Assembly: GCA_019459485.1 (NCBI GenBank)
Contig: JAIBEZ010000093.1
Location: 1 to 56,399, forward strand
DNA from: Prolixibacteraceae bacterium
GTDB lineage: Bacteria > Bacteroidota > Bacteroidia > Bacteroidales > Prolixibacteraceae
Length of the DNA: 56,399 bases
Reading direction: 5' to 3'
Below, piece after piece: positions 41,416 through 51,127 of the stretch (position 1 is its first letter; every line of letters starts with the position of its first letter). The position numbers were made by a program, and so were the translations under genes. The notes under the pieces are model-generated. The model saw nothing but the letters and a program-made list of their open reading frames with translations. It was not told the DNA's origin and made no database searches.

Positions 41416-44313
41416 ATGAATATTTTATTTCATAATTTTCTTCTGCGATTGGGTTTCTCTGAAAAAGAAGTCCTTGAGGATTTAGTTGATAACACATTTG
41501 TTCATTCGATAGAAAAAGAACAGTCAATCTCTGTAAAATATATTTATACCCCTACTGAATCAGATATATTCAACTACCATCAAAACTTATGGAACAGAAA
41601 TTCTGACTCTGTTTTTGTTGCTGTCTCAGATATTAGATCCTATTTAATCAATGCAAAAGAAAAACCTGATGAAGACAGGCCATTGAAAAATACTATATGT
41701 TTAAGATCTTTTGAATATGGGATTAATAGTGCCGATTTTGAAAATATTGATCTCGTGCTGATTTCGAAAAATTCGGTTGACTCTTCCTACTTTTTTGATT
41801 TCATAAGTAAAACTAAGCGTAGTGACCAAACAGTAGATAAAGACCTTCTATTAAATCTTTTAACCTTAAAGAATGATTTACTGAAAGTTGGCGACGAAAG
41901 AACAATACACTTATTAATACTTAGGTGTCTATTCATTAAATATTTAGAAGATAGGGGCATTTTTGAAAACAATTATCTGCAAAACATACTGAAAAGCAAT
42001 AGTCCTGATGAGCTCGTAAGAGCTTTTAATGAAGTAACAAAGATAAATGGAGATGTATTCAAATTTGACCAATTTGAAGTTTCGGATATTAAAATAGAGT
42101 ACTTAAATAAACTGGCTCTATTCTTTGAGTCAGATTACAGATCATCGCAATTAAAGCTTTTCCCTTATAAATTTGATCAGATGCCAATCCAGCTCATAAG
42201 CCATGTTTATGAAGCATTTTTAAAGGGAACTGCAAAAAAAGGGAAAGGCATATATTATACACCTCCTTTTTTGGTCAACTTCATGCTGGATCAATCCTTT
42301 TCTGAAAAGGTTAATCAAAATCCAAAAGCAAAAATTTTGGATCCCGCAGTTGGTTCGGCTGCTTTTCTTGTAGAAGCATTTAAGATGATCCAAAATGCTT
42401 ATGGAAAAGAATTGGACTTTAATACGAAAAAGGAAATTCTTGAAGAACAATTGTTTGGGATCGATGTTGATCAGAATGCACTTCAAATTGCTGCTTTTAG
42501 TTTGTATTTGGCCTTATTGGAAACAGAAGACCCCGAATTTATTAGAGATGAGATAAAAAGAGCAAATCCCATTCTTCCGAGCTTAATAGGAAAAACGCTT
42601 ATTCATGGTAATTCAATTACCGACAATATTTTCCCTGACGAAATTTTTGATTGTATCGCATCAAATCCGCCCTGGGGATCGGTCCCAACTGAATTAAACG
42701 ATTCGTACCAAAAGGAAAGGGAGGCCATCGATAATAAAGACGGACATTATCCGGAATATGCACATGTGGCTGATTACGAAAGGTCACAAGCATTTCTAAC
42801 CCGAGTGTCAAAGTGGGGAGATAAGAATACTTTGTTTGTAATGGTTGTTAAAAACTCTATTTTCTTAAATGATAAAACTCAAGATTTTAGATTTGATCTT
42901 TTGAATAAATATCAGATCAATACTTTTTATGAGCTTTCTCATTACAACACTATCCTATTTAAGAAATCACCGATTGGTGAAATCGATGGTGAAAAAATAG
43001 AACTTGGTGCTAGTGAACCTTGTGTTGTGGCTATCTTTCAACAAAAAACATCTCAAGTTGACAATATAGTCAAGTATATTTCTCCTAAACTGACCGATTT
43101 TTCGGAACATTTTGAATTGATCCATTATACCAATCGGGATAAGTTTGAATTAAAACAATCCGAATTTATACTAAAGGATTCTTTATGGAAGGTTTTAGTA
43201 AATGGCGACATAGAATATCATGATCTGATTATTAATAAACTTCAAAAACAAAAGGCGCTAATAATTGAAGCAAGATCAGGATTCAAACCACAAAAAAATA
43301 TGATCCAGTTAGGTAATCCTATTTGGAAACAGAAAATTGAACCAACTGATTTTGAACAATATTATCTCAGAAACAAGAATCTTGATAGCTTTAATTGGAA
43401 TCAGAATTTGGAGAGAAGAAGAAGTGAAGAAATTTTTGTTGGACCTCGCATCATTGTAACTATGCGGCCACTTAAGTCTGATAATTATTTATTCAGAGGT
43501 ATTTATCTTGAGGATGAAATAATTCATAAGCATAACATCCTTTCAATAAAATTAAAGAATAAGGATACCTACATTTCCAATTACTTACCATATTTAGGAA
43601 TTATTAACTCTGAGTTATTTGGATTTCTTTTCTTTCAATTATCCACTCAGTGGGGAAAAGGTGAAGGAAAAAGAGACACTTTGCGAAATGTAGATGTAGA
43701 GAAACTTCCATTAAAGGAAATAAAGGATAAGGATTTAGCAAGTCAAATGACTGAATTAGTTAAATCAATTCAAACTAGAAAGTCAAATAATCAGGATTGT
43801 AGAGATGAACTCGACTTACTAAACGAATTTGTATTTGAACTATACGGATTGTTAGATTACGAAAAAGAAATAATCAAGGAGTTTTATCAAATAAGAGTTC
43901 AGAGGGCGGAGGCCAAACAATCAAAGGTAAAAGCGGAAGACATCCTTTCATATCACAAAGCCTTTAAAGAAACTTTTTCTCTTATCTTATCAAAAGAAAA
44001 CTCGTTAAATGCTTCTTATCACATTTCTTCAAACTTTGGAACGGTAATTTGTTTCTCAATTGTAGATAATGCTGAAGCTTTTCAACTAAAAGAGAATCGC
44101 GACCTGAAAATATTAAATTTTGTAAAGTCAAACCAACTCAAGAAATCGGACTCGTTGAAAATACTTTTTGAAGACAAAGTTAAAATCTATGACAAGGATA
44201 AATTTTATATCATAAAGAGCAATCAGTTTAAGGATTGGACTGTCAGGCAGGCTATCAGGGACGCCAAGGAAGAAATAGAACTGTTTATTCATCATCTATC
44301 ACCGACAAAATGA
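41416..44313 (+). CDS. Adenine-specific DNA methyltransferase, restriction-modification type
   Basis: 965 residues. An N-terminal region of about 265 residues of unknown fold is followed by an N6-adenine methyltransferase domain: GIYYTPPFLV (about 278), S-adenosylmethionine motif I ILDPAVGSAAFLVEAF (about 306), GIDVDQNALQIA, and catalytic NPPWG (about 417). The C-terminal 450 residues probably contain target recognition. I see no clear nuclease motif within it; the overlapping next gene supplies one. Its AT content is clearly higher than that of neighbours, indicating transfer. Likely a large type II or IIG-like methylase protecting host DNA. Confidence 0.88.
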   Translation: MNILFHNFLLRLGFSEKEVLEDLVDNTFVHSIEKEQSISVKYIYTPTESDIFNYHQNLWNRNSDSVFVAVSDIRSYLINAKEKPDEDRPLKNTICLRSFEYGINSADFENIDLVLISKNSVDSSYFFDFISKTKRSDQTVDKDLLLNLLTLKNDLLKVGDERTIHLLILRCLFIKYLEDRGIFENNYLQNILKSNSPDELVRAFNEVTKINGDVFKFDQFEVSDIKIEYLNKLALFFESDYRSSQLKLFPYKFDQMPIQLISHVYEAFLKGTAKKGKGIYYTPPFLVNFMLDQSFSEKVNQNPKAKILDPAVGSAAFLVEAFKMIQNAYGKELDFNTKKEILEEQLFGIDVDQNALQIAAFSLYLALLETEDPEFIRDEIKRANPILPSLIGKTLIHGNSITDNIFPDEIFDCIASNPPWGSVPTELNDSYQKEREAIDNKDGHYPEYAHVADYERSQAFLTRVSKWGDKNTLFVMVVKNSIFLNDKTQDFRFDLLNKYQINTFYELSHYNTILFKKSPIGEIDGEKIELGASEPCVVAIFQQKTSQVDNIVKYISPKLTDFSEHFELIHYTNRDKFELKQSEFILKDSLWKVLVNGDIEYHDLIINKLQKQKALIIEARSGFKPQKNMIQLGNPIWKQKIEPTDFEQYYLRNKNLDSFNWNQNLERRRSEEIFVGPRIIVTMRPLKSDNYLFRGIYLEDEIIHKHNILSIKLKNKDTYISNYLPYLGIINSELFGFLFFQLSTQWGKGEGKRDTLRNVDVEKLPLKEIKDKDLASQMTELVKSIQTRKSNNQDCRDELDLLNEFVFELYGLLDYEKEIIKEFYQIRVQRAEAKQSKVKAEDILSYHKAFKETFSLILSKENSLNASYHISSNFGTVICFSIVDNAEAFQLKENRDLKILNFVKSNQLKKSDSLKILFEDKVKIYDKDKFYIIKSNQFKDWTVRQAIRDAKEEIELFIHHLSPTK

Positions 44314-44927
44314 GTAATAGCCAGACTGATTTTATTAATGCGAACCTTTCAATGTTGGAGTATTCAACCAAACAAGATTTAATTGAAAATCTCTTTATCA
44401 AATCCTTGATAGAAAGCTACAACAGAATTAATAAAAGCATTGGTATTGAAAATGAGATCAGGGATCGGTTTATGAAGGACATATATACAACTGATTCTGA
44501 AATAAAAAAGTGGTTACAACTGAAAATAATTTATTTGGATTGGGAAAACTGGGTTTTTACGAATGAGTTTGAACTTGCAAGAACAGATATTACCTTCAAG
44601 TTAACAGGACTTGAATTTATTCTTGAATGTAAAAGACTAAAGTCTCCCAACAAAGCATATATTGACGAAGGCCTTGACCGGTTTATTAAATTGAAATATT
44701 CAAAGGGGGATGAATATGCCGGAATGATAGGATTTGTTGTTTCCGGTGACAAAATGCTTATTTGTAATGGTCTGAAAAATCGAATAGACAATTTAGATCA
44801 TACTATTTCGACAACAGACATAACCCTAACGCCAAGTTTCAATAGCCATCATAAGCGTATTGATAATACTCAAATTTCTATCTATCATCTATTCTTTGAT
44901 TTGATGATTGAATCCAATTCGATTTAG
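44310..44927 (+). CDS. Putative PD-(D/E)xK restriction endonuclease
   Basis: 205 residues from the ATG at 44310, overlapping the methylase stop by 4 bp (ATGA), so translation is coupled. ARTDITF, 12 residues, then ECK gives Asp93-x12-Glu106-x-Lys108, the spacing of a PD-(D/E)xK nuclease core, in the predicted strand-turn-strand; an upstream Glu-rich helix fits as well. I recognise no named family. As partner of an adenine methyltransferase it is most simply the cognate restriction nuclease. Similarly AT-rich. Confidence 0.7.
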   Translation: MSNSQTDFINANLSMLEYSTKQDLIENLFIKSLIESYNRINKSIGIENEIRDRFMKDIYTTDSEIKKWLQLKIIYLDWENWVFTNEFELARTDITFKLTGLEFILECKRLKSPNKAYIDEGLDRFIKLKYSKGDEYAGMIGFVVSGDKMLICNGLKNRIDNLDHTISTTDITLTPSFNSHHKRIDNTQISIYHLFFDLMIESNSI

Positions 44928-44954
44928 AGAAAAAACCAAGACAACTATTAAACA

Positions 44955-46070
44955 ATGATCATCGGATTTGATGCAAAACGTGCTTTTAACAATGCTGCGG
45001 GACTGGGAAACTTCAGCCGCAACACCATTTCTGCACTTGCGGATCAATTCCCAGATGACCGGTTTTTCCTCTTCCATCCCGGAAATACGAACCCACTTTT
45101 TACTGCTCCTGAAAATTCCACAGAAATAAAACCTAAAAATCTGGCATGGAAAATACTGAAAAATGTCTGGCGCAGCTTTCAGATCTCAAAACTTGCCAAA
45201 GAACATCATCTAGACATCTATCACGGATTAAGCCATGAATTGCCCGCAGGTATTGAGAAAACCGGAACTAAATCGGTGGTCACCATTCACGACCTGATTT
45301 ACATTCGTTATCCCAACTTTTTCATGAAAATTGACCGGAATATTTATGACCTGAAATTCAGGCAGGCCTGTCGGGTAGCTGATCGGATTCACGCCATTTC
45401 GGAACAAACCAAACGCGATCTGATTCAGTTTTTTGAGGTTCCTGAAGAAAAAATTGACGTAATTTACCAGTCAGTCAATCCTATGTTCTTTGAGGTTTGT
45501 ACAGAAGAACAAAAGCTTGCCATCCGCAAAAAATACAAACTTCCGGAGGCATTTATCTTAACAGTGGGAACCATTGAACCGCGCAAAAACCTAATGAATC
45601 TGCTCAAAGGAATGGCTTCTGAAAAGATACAAATTCCGCTTGTTGTGGTTGGAAGATCAACCGGTTATCAACAAAGAGCCCGGTCATTTATTGAGGAGAA
45701 CCGACTGCAGGTAATTTTTTTACACGGAATTCAAGATGCAGAACTGGCAGTTTTGTACCAATCGGCCAAAGCAATGATCTATCCGTCGTTGTTCGAGGGT
45801 TTTGGGCTGCCTGTTGCCGAGGCGCAGGCGTCGGGCTGTCCGGTGATTGCTTCGAACACCAGCAGTTTGCCTGAAGCTGGCGGCGATGCTGCCATATACA
45901 TCAATCCTGAAAAACCTGAAGAAATCGGCAAGGCAATTGTATCTTTGTTTGCCGATAAAAATTACAGGGAAACAATCATTGCCAAAGGCAGAATCAACGC
46001 GCAACGGTTTACTCCTGAAAAATACGCCATTCAATTGAGCAATTTATATAAATCCATTATTCATGCATGA
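44955..46070 (+). CDS. Glycosyltransferase family 4-type protein
   Basis: 371 residues, GT-B fold of the GT4 family. The acceptor half starts MIIGFDAKRAFNNAAGLGNFSR; the donor half has GTIEPRKNLMNLL and the sugar-nucleotide motif EGFGLPVAEAQASGCPVI with the conserved Glu pair. It transfers a hexose to a surface glycan or lipid; the exact acceptor is not visible. It overlaps the following tsaC-like gene by 8 bp. Confidence 0.9.
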   Translation: MIIGFDAKRAFNNAAGLGNFSRNTISALADQFPDDRFFLFHPGNTNPLFTAPENSTEIKPKNLAWKILKNVWRSFQISKLAKEHHLDIYHGLSHELPAGIEKTGTKSVVTIHDLIYIRYPNFFMKIDRNIYDLKFRQACRVADRIHAISEQTKRDLIQFFEVPEEKIDVIYQSVNPMFFEVCTEEQKLAIRKKYKLPEAFILTVGTIEPRKNLMNLLKGMASEKIQIPLVVVGRSTGYQQRARSFIEENRLQVIFLHGIQDAELAVLYQSAKAMIYPSLFEGFGLPVAEAQASGCPVIASNTSSLPEAGGDAAIYINPEKPEEIGKAIVSLFADKNYRETIIAKGRINAQRFTPEKYAIQLSNLYKSIIHA

Positions 46071-46626
46071 TGATGTAAAAGCAGCGCTCGAAGTGCTGCA
46101 AAATGGCGGGGTAATTTTATATCCGACCGACACGATCTGGGGAATTGGCTGCGATGCCTGCAACGAAGAAGCAGTGAAACGAATTTATGCGATCAAAAAC
46201 CGCATCGACTCGAAAAGCATGCTTGTTCTTTTGGAGAATGCAGCATTGCTGGACCGATATGTTGATGAAGTTCCTGAAATCGCTTTCGACCTGATTGAAG
46301 TGAGCGACAAGCCACTCACCATCATTTACGACGGAGCAAAAAATCTGGCGAAAAACCTTATTGCCGACGACGGAAGCATTGGAATCAGAATTACAACCGA
46401 AGCCTTCAGCAGCGACCTGATTCGTCGGTTTAAACGTCCGGTTGTCTCCACTTCGGCGAACATCAGCGACAAACCATCCCCTGCCTGTTTTGCCGAAATC
46501 GATCAGAAAATCATTGAAGCTGTTGACTACGTTGTAAAATATCGACAGGATGATACACACATAGCTGTTCCGTCAGGCATCATAAAACTTGGACGAAGCG
46601 GCGAAATAAAAATAATCAGACCTTGA
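46063..46626 (+). CDS. tsaC: L-threonylcarbamoyladenylate synthase (YrdC/Sua5 family)
   Basis: 187 residues, the short single-domain form. GGVILYPTDTIWGIGCDA is the YrdC signature with the Thr/Asp that bind ATP, and KRPVVSTSANIS lines the substrate pocket. It makes threonylcarbamoyl-AMP from threonine, bicarbonate and ATP, feeding TsaB/D/E (tsaE is at 12849). It overlaps the glycosyltransferase gene by 8 bp. Confidence 0.93.
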   Translation: MHDDVKAALEVLQNGGVILYPTDTIWGIGCDACNEEAVKRIYAIKNRIDSKSMLVLLENAALLDRYVDEVPEIAFDLIEVSDKPLTIIYDGAKNLAKNLIADDGSIGIRITTEAFSSDLIRRFKRPVVSTSANISDKPSPACFAEIDQKIIEAVDYVVKYRQDDTHIAVPSGIIKLGRSGEIKIIRP

Positions 46627-46702
46627 TAAAGAGTGGTCAGCTGGCAGTCTCAGTATGCAGATGCTGAGTCAACTTTAAACAAAAATAACTTTAAACTCTC
46701 AA

Positions 46703-47620
46703 ATGTTTCAACCAAATAGAAAATCAACCTTTCAGGCCTCGAATTTAAAGGAAATAGCCTTGAAGGTCACCGCTCCTTCTGAATTATTGCAATTCCTGAT
46801 AGAGAAATTTCCGGAGAAAAGCCGGACAGCCATCAAGTCGCTTTTGGCGCACAAGCAGATAACTGTTGACGATATGACCACGACCAAGTTTGACCATCCG
46901 CTTAAAAAAGGTCAAATGGTATTTCTCAACAAAAAAAGGTCGGATGAAAAACCCCGGTTCAGAGGCTTGCGCATAGTACACGAGGATGCTGATATCATTG
47001 TAATCGACAAAGCAAGTGGCATGTTATCAATGGCTTCGGATACGGAAAAGCAAAAAACAGCTTACAGCATATTGAGTGAATACGTCAAAAGGTTCAATCC
47101 CAAGAACCTGATTTTCATTGTTCACCGGCTCGATCGCGATACTTCCGGATTGATGATGTTTGCAAAAAGCAAACGGATTCAGGAAATATTGCAAACGGAT
47201 TGGAACAATGCCATTATTGAACGGTCGTATATCGCCGTGGTTGAAGGCTGTGTTGAAAGATTGGAAGGAACTGTTACTTCGTGGTTAAGGGAAAACAAAG
47301 CGATGGTGATGTATTCGAGCCAGACTCCGGATGACGGCCAAAAAGCCATTACCCATTACAAAGTTCTGAAATCAAACAAACTTTTTTCAATGCTTGATGT
47401 GAAGCTTGAAACCGGACGGAAAAATCAGATCAGGGTTCACATGAAAGACATTGGATTTCCGGTTACCGGCGACAAAAAATACGGAGGCAAATTGAATCCA
47501 ATTGGCCAGATGGGACTTCATGCGCGGGTTTTAGCATTTAAGCATCCTGTCACCGGCAAAGCGCTTCGTTTCGACACACCCATCCCCGGTAAGTTTTTAA
47601 AATTATTCAAGATGTCCTAA
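46703..47620 (+). CDS. RluA-family pseudouridine synthase with S4 domain
   Basis: 305 residues. An N-terminal S4 RNA-binding domain (about 20-80) precedes the synthase domain with the catalytic Asp in VHRLDRDTSGLM; GRKNQIRVHMKDIG and GDKKYGG complete the RluA pattern. It isomerises specific uridines in rRNA or tRNA. It is followed by a palindrome and a strong terminator. Confidence 0.93.
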   Translation: MFQPNRKSTFQASNLKEIALKVTAPSELLQFLIEKFPEKSRTAIKSLLAHKQITVDDMTTTKFDHPLKKGQMVFLNKKRSDEKPRFRGLRIVHEDADIIVIDKASGMLSMASDTEKQKTAYSILSEYVKRFNPKNLIFIVHRLDRDTSGLMMFAKSKRIQEILQTDWNNAIIERSYIAVVEGCVERLEGTVTSWLRENKAMVMYSSQTPDDGQKAITHYKVLKSNKLFSMLDVKLETGRKNQIRVHMKDIGFPVTGDKKYGGKLNPIGQMGLHARVLAFKHPVTGKALRFDTPIPGKFLKLFKMS

Positions 47621-47633
47621 TTCAAGATTTGAA

Positions 47634-47664
47634 GTCCGGGCGCGACTTTGAGTCGCACCCGGAC
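47634..47664. repeat. Perfect-arm palindrome with GACTTTGAGTC core
   Basis: GTCCGGG (47634-47640) pairs with CCCGGAC (47658-47664), one mismatch, then GCGACT (47642-47647) with AGTCGC (47651-47656), loop TTG. The core matches the palindrome at the window end (56379-56399) and, less closely, 13285-13304. Confidence 0.75.
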
Positions 47665-47685
47665 TGGCTACAAATATTAATAGTG

Positions 47686-47720
47686 AAGCGTTCGAAAGAC
47701 AATTTCGGACGCTTTTTTTT
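47686..47720 (+). terminator. Terminator after the pseudouridine synthase gene
   Basis: A 12-nt arm (47686-47697) pairs with 47703-47714 (one G-U), loop GACAA, then eight T. Confidence 0.85.
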
Positions 47721-47858
47721 ATGCGGGATTTTCAATGAAAAGATGATCGGGTGGTGCGATTTATAATCAAATTTCTTTTGAAGTATATAAAACAGGAGGT
47801 TAAAAGCCTATGCACCAAAACGAAAAAAGCACCCCGAAATCCGAAGTGCTTTCCTTTA

Positions 47859-47944
47859 TGGTACCCGGAGCGGGACTTGAACCCGCACAACCAATGGTCA
47901 CAAGATTTTAAGTCTTGCGTGTCTACCGATTCCACCATCCGGGC
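47859..47944 (-). tRNA. tRNA-Leu (anticodon TAA)
   Basis: 86 nt including an encoded CCA (47859-47861). Acceptor arms GCCCGGA/TCCGGGT, anticodon loop CTTAAAA between CAAGA and TCTTG, a long variable arm, and T arm GCGGGTTCAAGTCCCGC. Read on the minus strand as the last gene of a four-unit cluster. Confidence 0.95.
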
Positions 47945-47955
47945 ATCCTTAAATG

Positions 47956-48028
<73 letters not shown>

Positions 48029-48091
48029 AATAAATGTTTTGAACGTGTTTTCTAATTACTCTAATACCTGCCCGCTAAACTTTTCAGGCGG

Positions 48092-48160
48092 GGAACCCAA
48101 ACAACCAATAGTCATCCCGATCTTAAATCGGGACGTGTCTACCGATTCCACCATCCGGGC
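48092..48160 (-). pseudogene. Broken tRNA-Leu (anticodon TAA) copy
   Basis: The first half (48101-48160 read on the minus strand) repeats the intact tRNA-Leu, with a rebuilt anticodon stem CCCGA/TCGGG around TTTAAGA. The T arm and 3' acceptor strand are missing; instead a palindrome CCCGC...GCGGG (48070-48092) follows. It cannot form a cloverleaf. Confidence 0.7.
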
Positions 48161-48172
48161 CTCCTTAAAAAG

Positions 48173-48245
<73 letters not shown>

Positions 48246-48374
48246 AAAATTTGCTGTTCCGGATTTTCATCCGTAATCAGCGATGCCTTTTTCAATATCA
48301 TCCTGCAATCTGGTGGAAACCGCAGTATTTTTCTGGTTTGAACGTACTGTTTAGTGCTTTCTAAAACAGCGTTG

Positions 48375-48405
48375 CAAATATATACCTATTTTTTCTTTCT
48401 CCAAA
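48375..48405 (-). promoter_or_regulatory. Full-consensus promoter for the tRNA cluster
   Basis: On the minus strand TTTG (48402-48405), exactly 19 bp, then TATATTTG (48375-48382). Same layout as the porin promoter. Initiation near 48368 is 120 bp before the first tRNA-Gly. Confidence 0.65.
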
Positions 48406-48437
48406 AAAGGATTAAAACTTTACCTGTTTTCGGTGTA

Positions 48438-51071
48438 TTATTTTTTGAACGGCCGATCCAGTCCGGTAATTTTCTTGATATCGTTCAGCTTATTCAGTGC
48501 TTCGAGCGGTGTAAGCTGATTGATGTCCAGGTTCTTAATCTCGTCGCGAATTTGTTTCAGCACCGGATCGTCGAGCTGGAAAAAACTCATCTGAAAGCCT
48601 TCCCGTTTCTCTGCCATACCCGCCAAAGGCTTCGATAATCCTTCTTTTCGGTGCGTATCTTCCAGTTGAAGCAGAATTTCGTCGGCACGGTGAACAACAG
48701 AAGGCGGCATTCCGGCCATTCTTGCCACATGAATCCCAAAACTATGGTTGCTTCCGCCCGGCATCAGCTTCCGGAGAAAAATAACTTTGTTGCCAACTTC
48801 TTTAACGGTTACATTGAAGTTTTTCACCCTGCCAAACGACTTTTCCATCTCGTTTAGTTCGTGATAGTGAGTGGCAAACATGGTTTTCGCTTTCGCTTTC
48901 GGATGTTCGTGAATGTATTCAACGATCGACCAGGCAATCGAAATGCCATCGTAGGTGGATGTTCCGCGTCCCAGCTCGTCCAGTAAAATCAGGCTTCGGT
49001 CCGAAAGATTGTTCAGGATGCTGGCAGCCTCGTTCATTTCCACCATAAAAGTCGATTCGCCCAACGAAATATTATCGGACGCCCCTACCCTTGTGAATAT
49101 TTTATCGACATAACCAATCTGCGCAGCTTCAGCCGGAACAAAGCTGCCGATCTGCGCCATCAGCACAATCAAGGCTGTTTGACGCAGTAAAGCTGACTTA
49201 CCTGCCATATTGGGTCCGGTAATGATAATTACCTGCTGATCGTCCTGATTCAGTGTCACATTGTTCGATATGTACGATTCACCCATTGGCAACTGGTGTT
49301 CGATCACCGGATGGCGGCCACCTGTGATAATGATGTCCTTAGATTCGTTTATTTCGGGACGGGAATACCTGTACCCGATGGCTGTGGTGGCAAACGACAG
49401 CAGACAATCCAACTGCCCGACAATCGCGGCATTCAACTGTATTGCCTGAATGTATTCGGACAAGGCAACCACCAGTTCATTGAACAACCGAACCTCGATG
49501 GCCAGAATCTTTTCTTCGGCACCCAAAATTTTCGATTCGTATTCTTTCAGTTCTTCGGTGATGTATCGTTCGGCGCCAACCAGTGTCTGTTTGCGTATCC
49601 ACTCCGGCGGAACCTTGTCTTTGTGTGTATTCCTGACTTCAATGTAATATCCGAATACGTTGTTGAACGCGATTTTCAGGCTGGTGATACCAGTTCGTTC
49701 TGATTCGCGCTCCTGCATTTTCGCGAGATAATCTTTTCCTGAAAAAGCCAGCAACCGTAACTCGTCCAATTCAGGAGAAACGCCCGAAGCTATTACGCTT
49801 CCCTTGTTGACCAATGTTGGCGGATCAGGATGAATCTCCTTTTCAATGCGCGTACGGATCGATTCACAGGGATTGAGCTGTTCAGCAAAACGTTTCAGAT
49901 TCGGGCTGTCGGTTTGGCTGCAAATTTCTTTGATTGGTGCAATGGCCTGAAGTGCATGTTTCAACTGCATCACTTCGCGCGGGTTGATGCGCACAACAGC
50001 AACCTTTGAGATAATGCGTTCCAAATCACCCACCTGACGAATGTATTCTTCAAGGTTTTCCTTCAGACTTTCATCTTTCACCAGATATTCCACCACATTG
50101 AGGCGATTATTGATAGCTGCGATTTCTTTCAGCGGCAGGGCAATCCAGCGTTTCAGCAAACGGGCGCCCATCGGCGAAATGGTTTTGTCGATTACCTGAA
50201 CCAGCGTTTTTGCCCCTTCATTAATCGAATTGAAAAGTTCCAGGTTGCGGATGGTAAAACGGTCGAGCCAAACGTATTTGTCTTCTTCTATGCGCGACAA
50301 ACTGACAATGTGTTTCGTCTGGTGATGCTGCGTCAGATCGAGGTAATGCAGAATCGCGCCGGAAGCAATGATCCCGTAATTCAGTTCGTGAACGCCAAAA
50401 CCTTTGAGCGATTTGGTTTCGAAATGCCTTACCAGACGGTCGTTGGCCGCTTCTTCGGTATAAACCCAGTCGTCCTGTGAAAAAGTGTAGTATTTTCCTC
50501 CAAACAAAGAGGTAAAATCGGCGCCTTTCCCTTTCTGAAACAAAACTTCCTTTGGCTGAAACGAACTTAACAGTTTGTCGATGTATTCGAAGGAACCTTC
50601 AGCAGTCAGGAATTCGCCGGTTGAAATATCAAGAAAGGCAATTCCGGCCAATTTTTTATCGAAATGTACCGAAGCCAAAAAGTTATTTTCGCGGTGCTCC
50701 AGAATGTTGTCGTTGTAGGAAACACCGGGAGTAACCAACTCCGTAATGCCACGTTTGACAATGTTTTTGGTCATCTTTGGATCTTCGAGCTGCTCGCAAA
50801 TAGCAACACGTGCACCAGAGCGAACCAGTTTTGGCAGATAAGTATCGAGTGCATGATAAGGAAACCCGGCAAGTTCAACATAGCTGGCCGAACCATTTGC
50901 ACGGCGGGTAAGTGTTATGCCCAAAATTCCGGAGGCGCGAATGGCATCTTCACCGAAAGTTTCATAAAAATCGCCAACGCGGAACAATAAAATGGCATCA
51001 GGATGTACTGCTTTGACTGCATTGTACTGCTTCATCAAAGGAGTTTCGGCATATTTTGAAGTAGTGCTCAA
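48438..51071 (-). CDS. mutS: DNA mismatch repair protein MutS
   Basis: 877 residues with a TTG start at 51071. Mismatch-recognition FYE lies in [14 protein letters not shown]; the ATPase has Walker A GPNMAGKS and [12 protein letters not shown]. The frame is open further upstream to a TTG at 51098, but that codon lies inside a -7 box (51096-51103), so it cannot be translated from that promoter; the next initiator in frame that keeps the conserved ETPLMKQYN start is the TTG at 51071. MutS detects mismatches and recruits MutL. Confidence 0.92.
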   Translation of the reverse strand: MSTTSKYAETPLMKQYNAVKAVHPDAILLFRVGDFYETFGEDAIRASGILGITLTRRANGSASYVELAGFPYHALDTYLPKLVRSGARVAICEQLEDPKMTKNIVKRGITELVTPGVSYNDNILEHRENNFLASVHFDKKLAGIAFLDISTGEFLTAEGSFEYIDKLLSSFQPKEVLFQKGKGADFTSLFGGKYYTFSQDDWVYTEEAANDRLVRHFETKSLKGFGVHELNYGIIASGAILHYLDLTQHHQTKHIVSLSRIEEDKYVWLDRFTIRNLELFNSINEGAKTLVQVIDKTISPMGARLLKRWIALPLKEIAAINNRLNVVEYLVKDESLKENLEEYIRQVGDLERIISKVAVVRINPREVMQLKHALQAIAPIKEICSQTDSPNLKRFAEQLNPCESIRTRIEKEIHPDPPTLVNKGSVIASGVSPELDELRLLAFSGKDYLAKMQERESERTGITSLKIAFNNVFGYYIEVRNTHKDKVPPEWIRKQTLVGAERYITEELKEYESKILGAEEKILAIEVRLFNELVVALSEYIQAIQLNAAIVGQLDCLLSFATTAIGYRYSRPEINESKDIIITGGRHPVIEHQLPMGESYISNNVTLNQDDQQVIIITGPNMAGKSALLRQTALIVLMAQIGSFVPAEAAQIGYVDKIFTRVGASDNISLGESTFMVEMNEAASILNNLSDRSLILLDELGRGTSTYDGISIAWSIVEYIHEHPKAKAKTMFATHYHELNEMEKSFGRVKNFNVTVKEVGNKVIFLRKLMPGGSNHSFGIHVARMAGMPPSVVHRADEILLQLEDTHRKEGLSKPLAGMAEKREGFQMSFFQLDDPVLKQIRDEIKNLDINQLTPLEALNKLNDIKKITGLDRPFKK

Positions 51072-51095
51072 TGTTCTGAATTTTTTAAAGAAACA

Positions 51096-51103
51096 CAAAG
51101 ATA
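51096..51103 (-). promoter_or_regulatory. -7 box for mutS
   Basis: TATCTTTG on the minus strand, exact TAnnTTTG match, 24 bp before the TTG start at 51071. No clear -33 element. Confidence 0.5.
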
Positions 51104-51127
51104 AGTTTTAAAGGCAGGTTTAAAAGG

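Noticed and set aside
41416-44927. BREX or DISARM system
   Set aside because: A PglX-like methylase was considered, but none of the other required genes (brxC, pglZ, drmA/B) is present.
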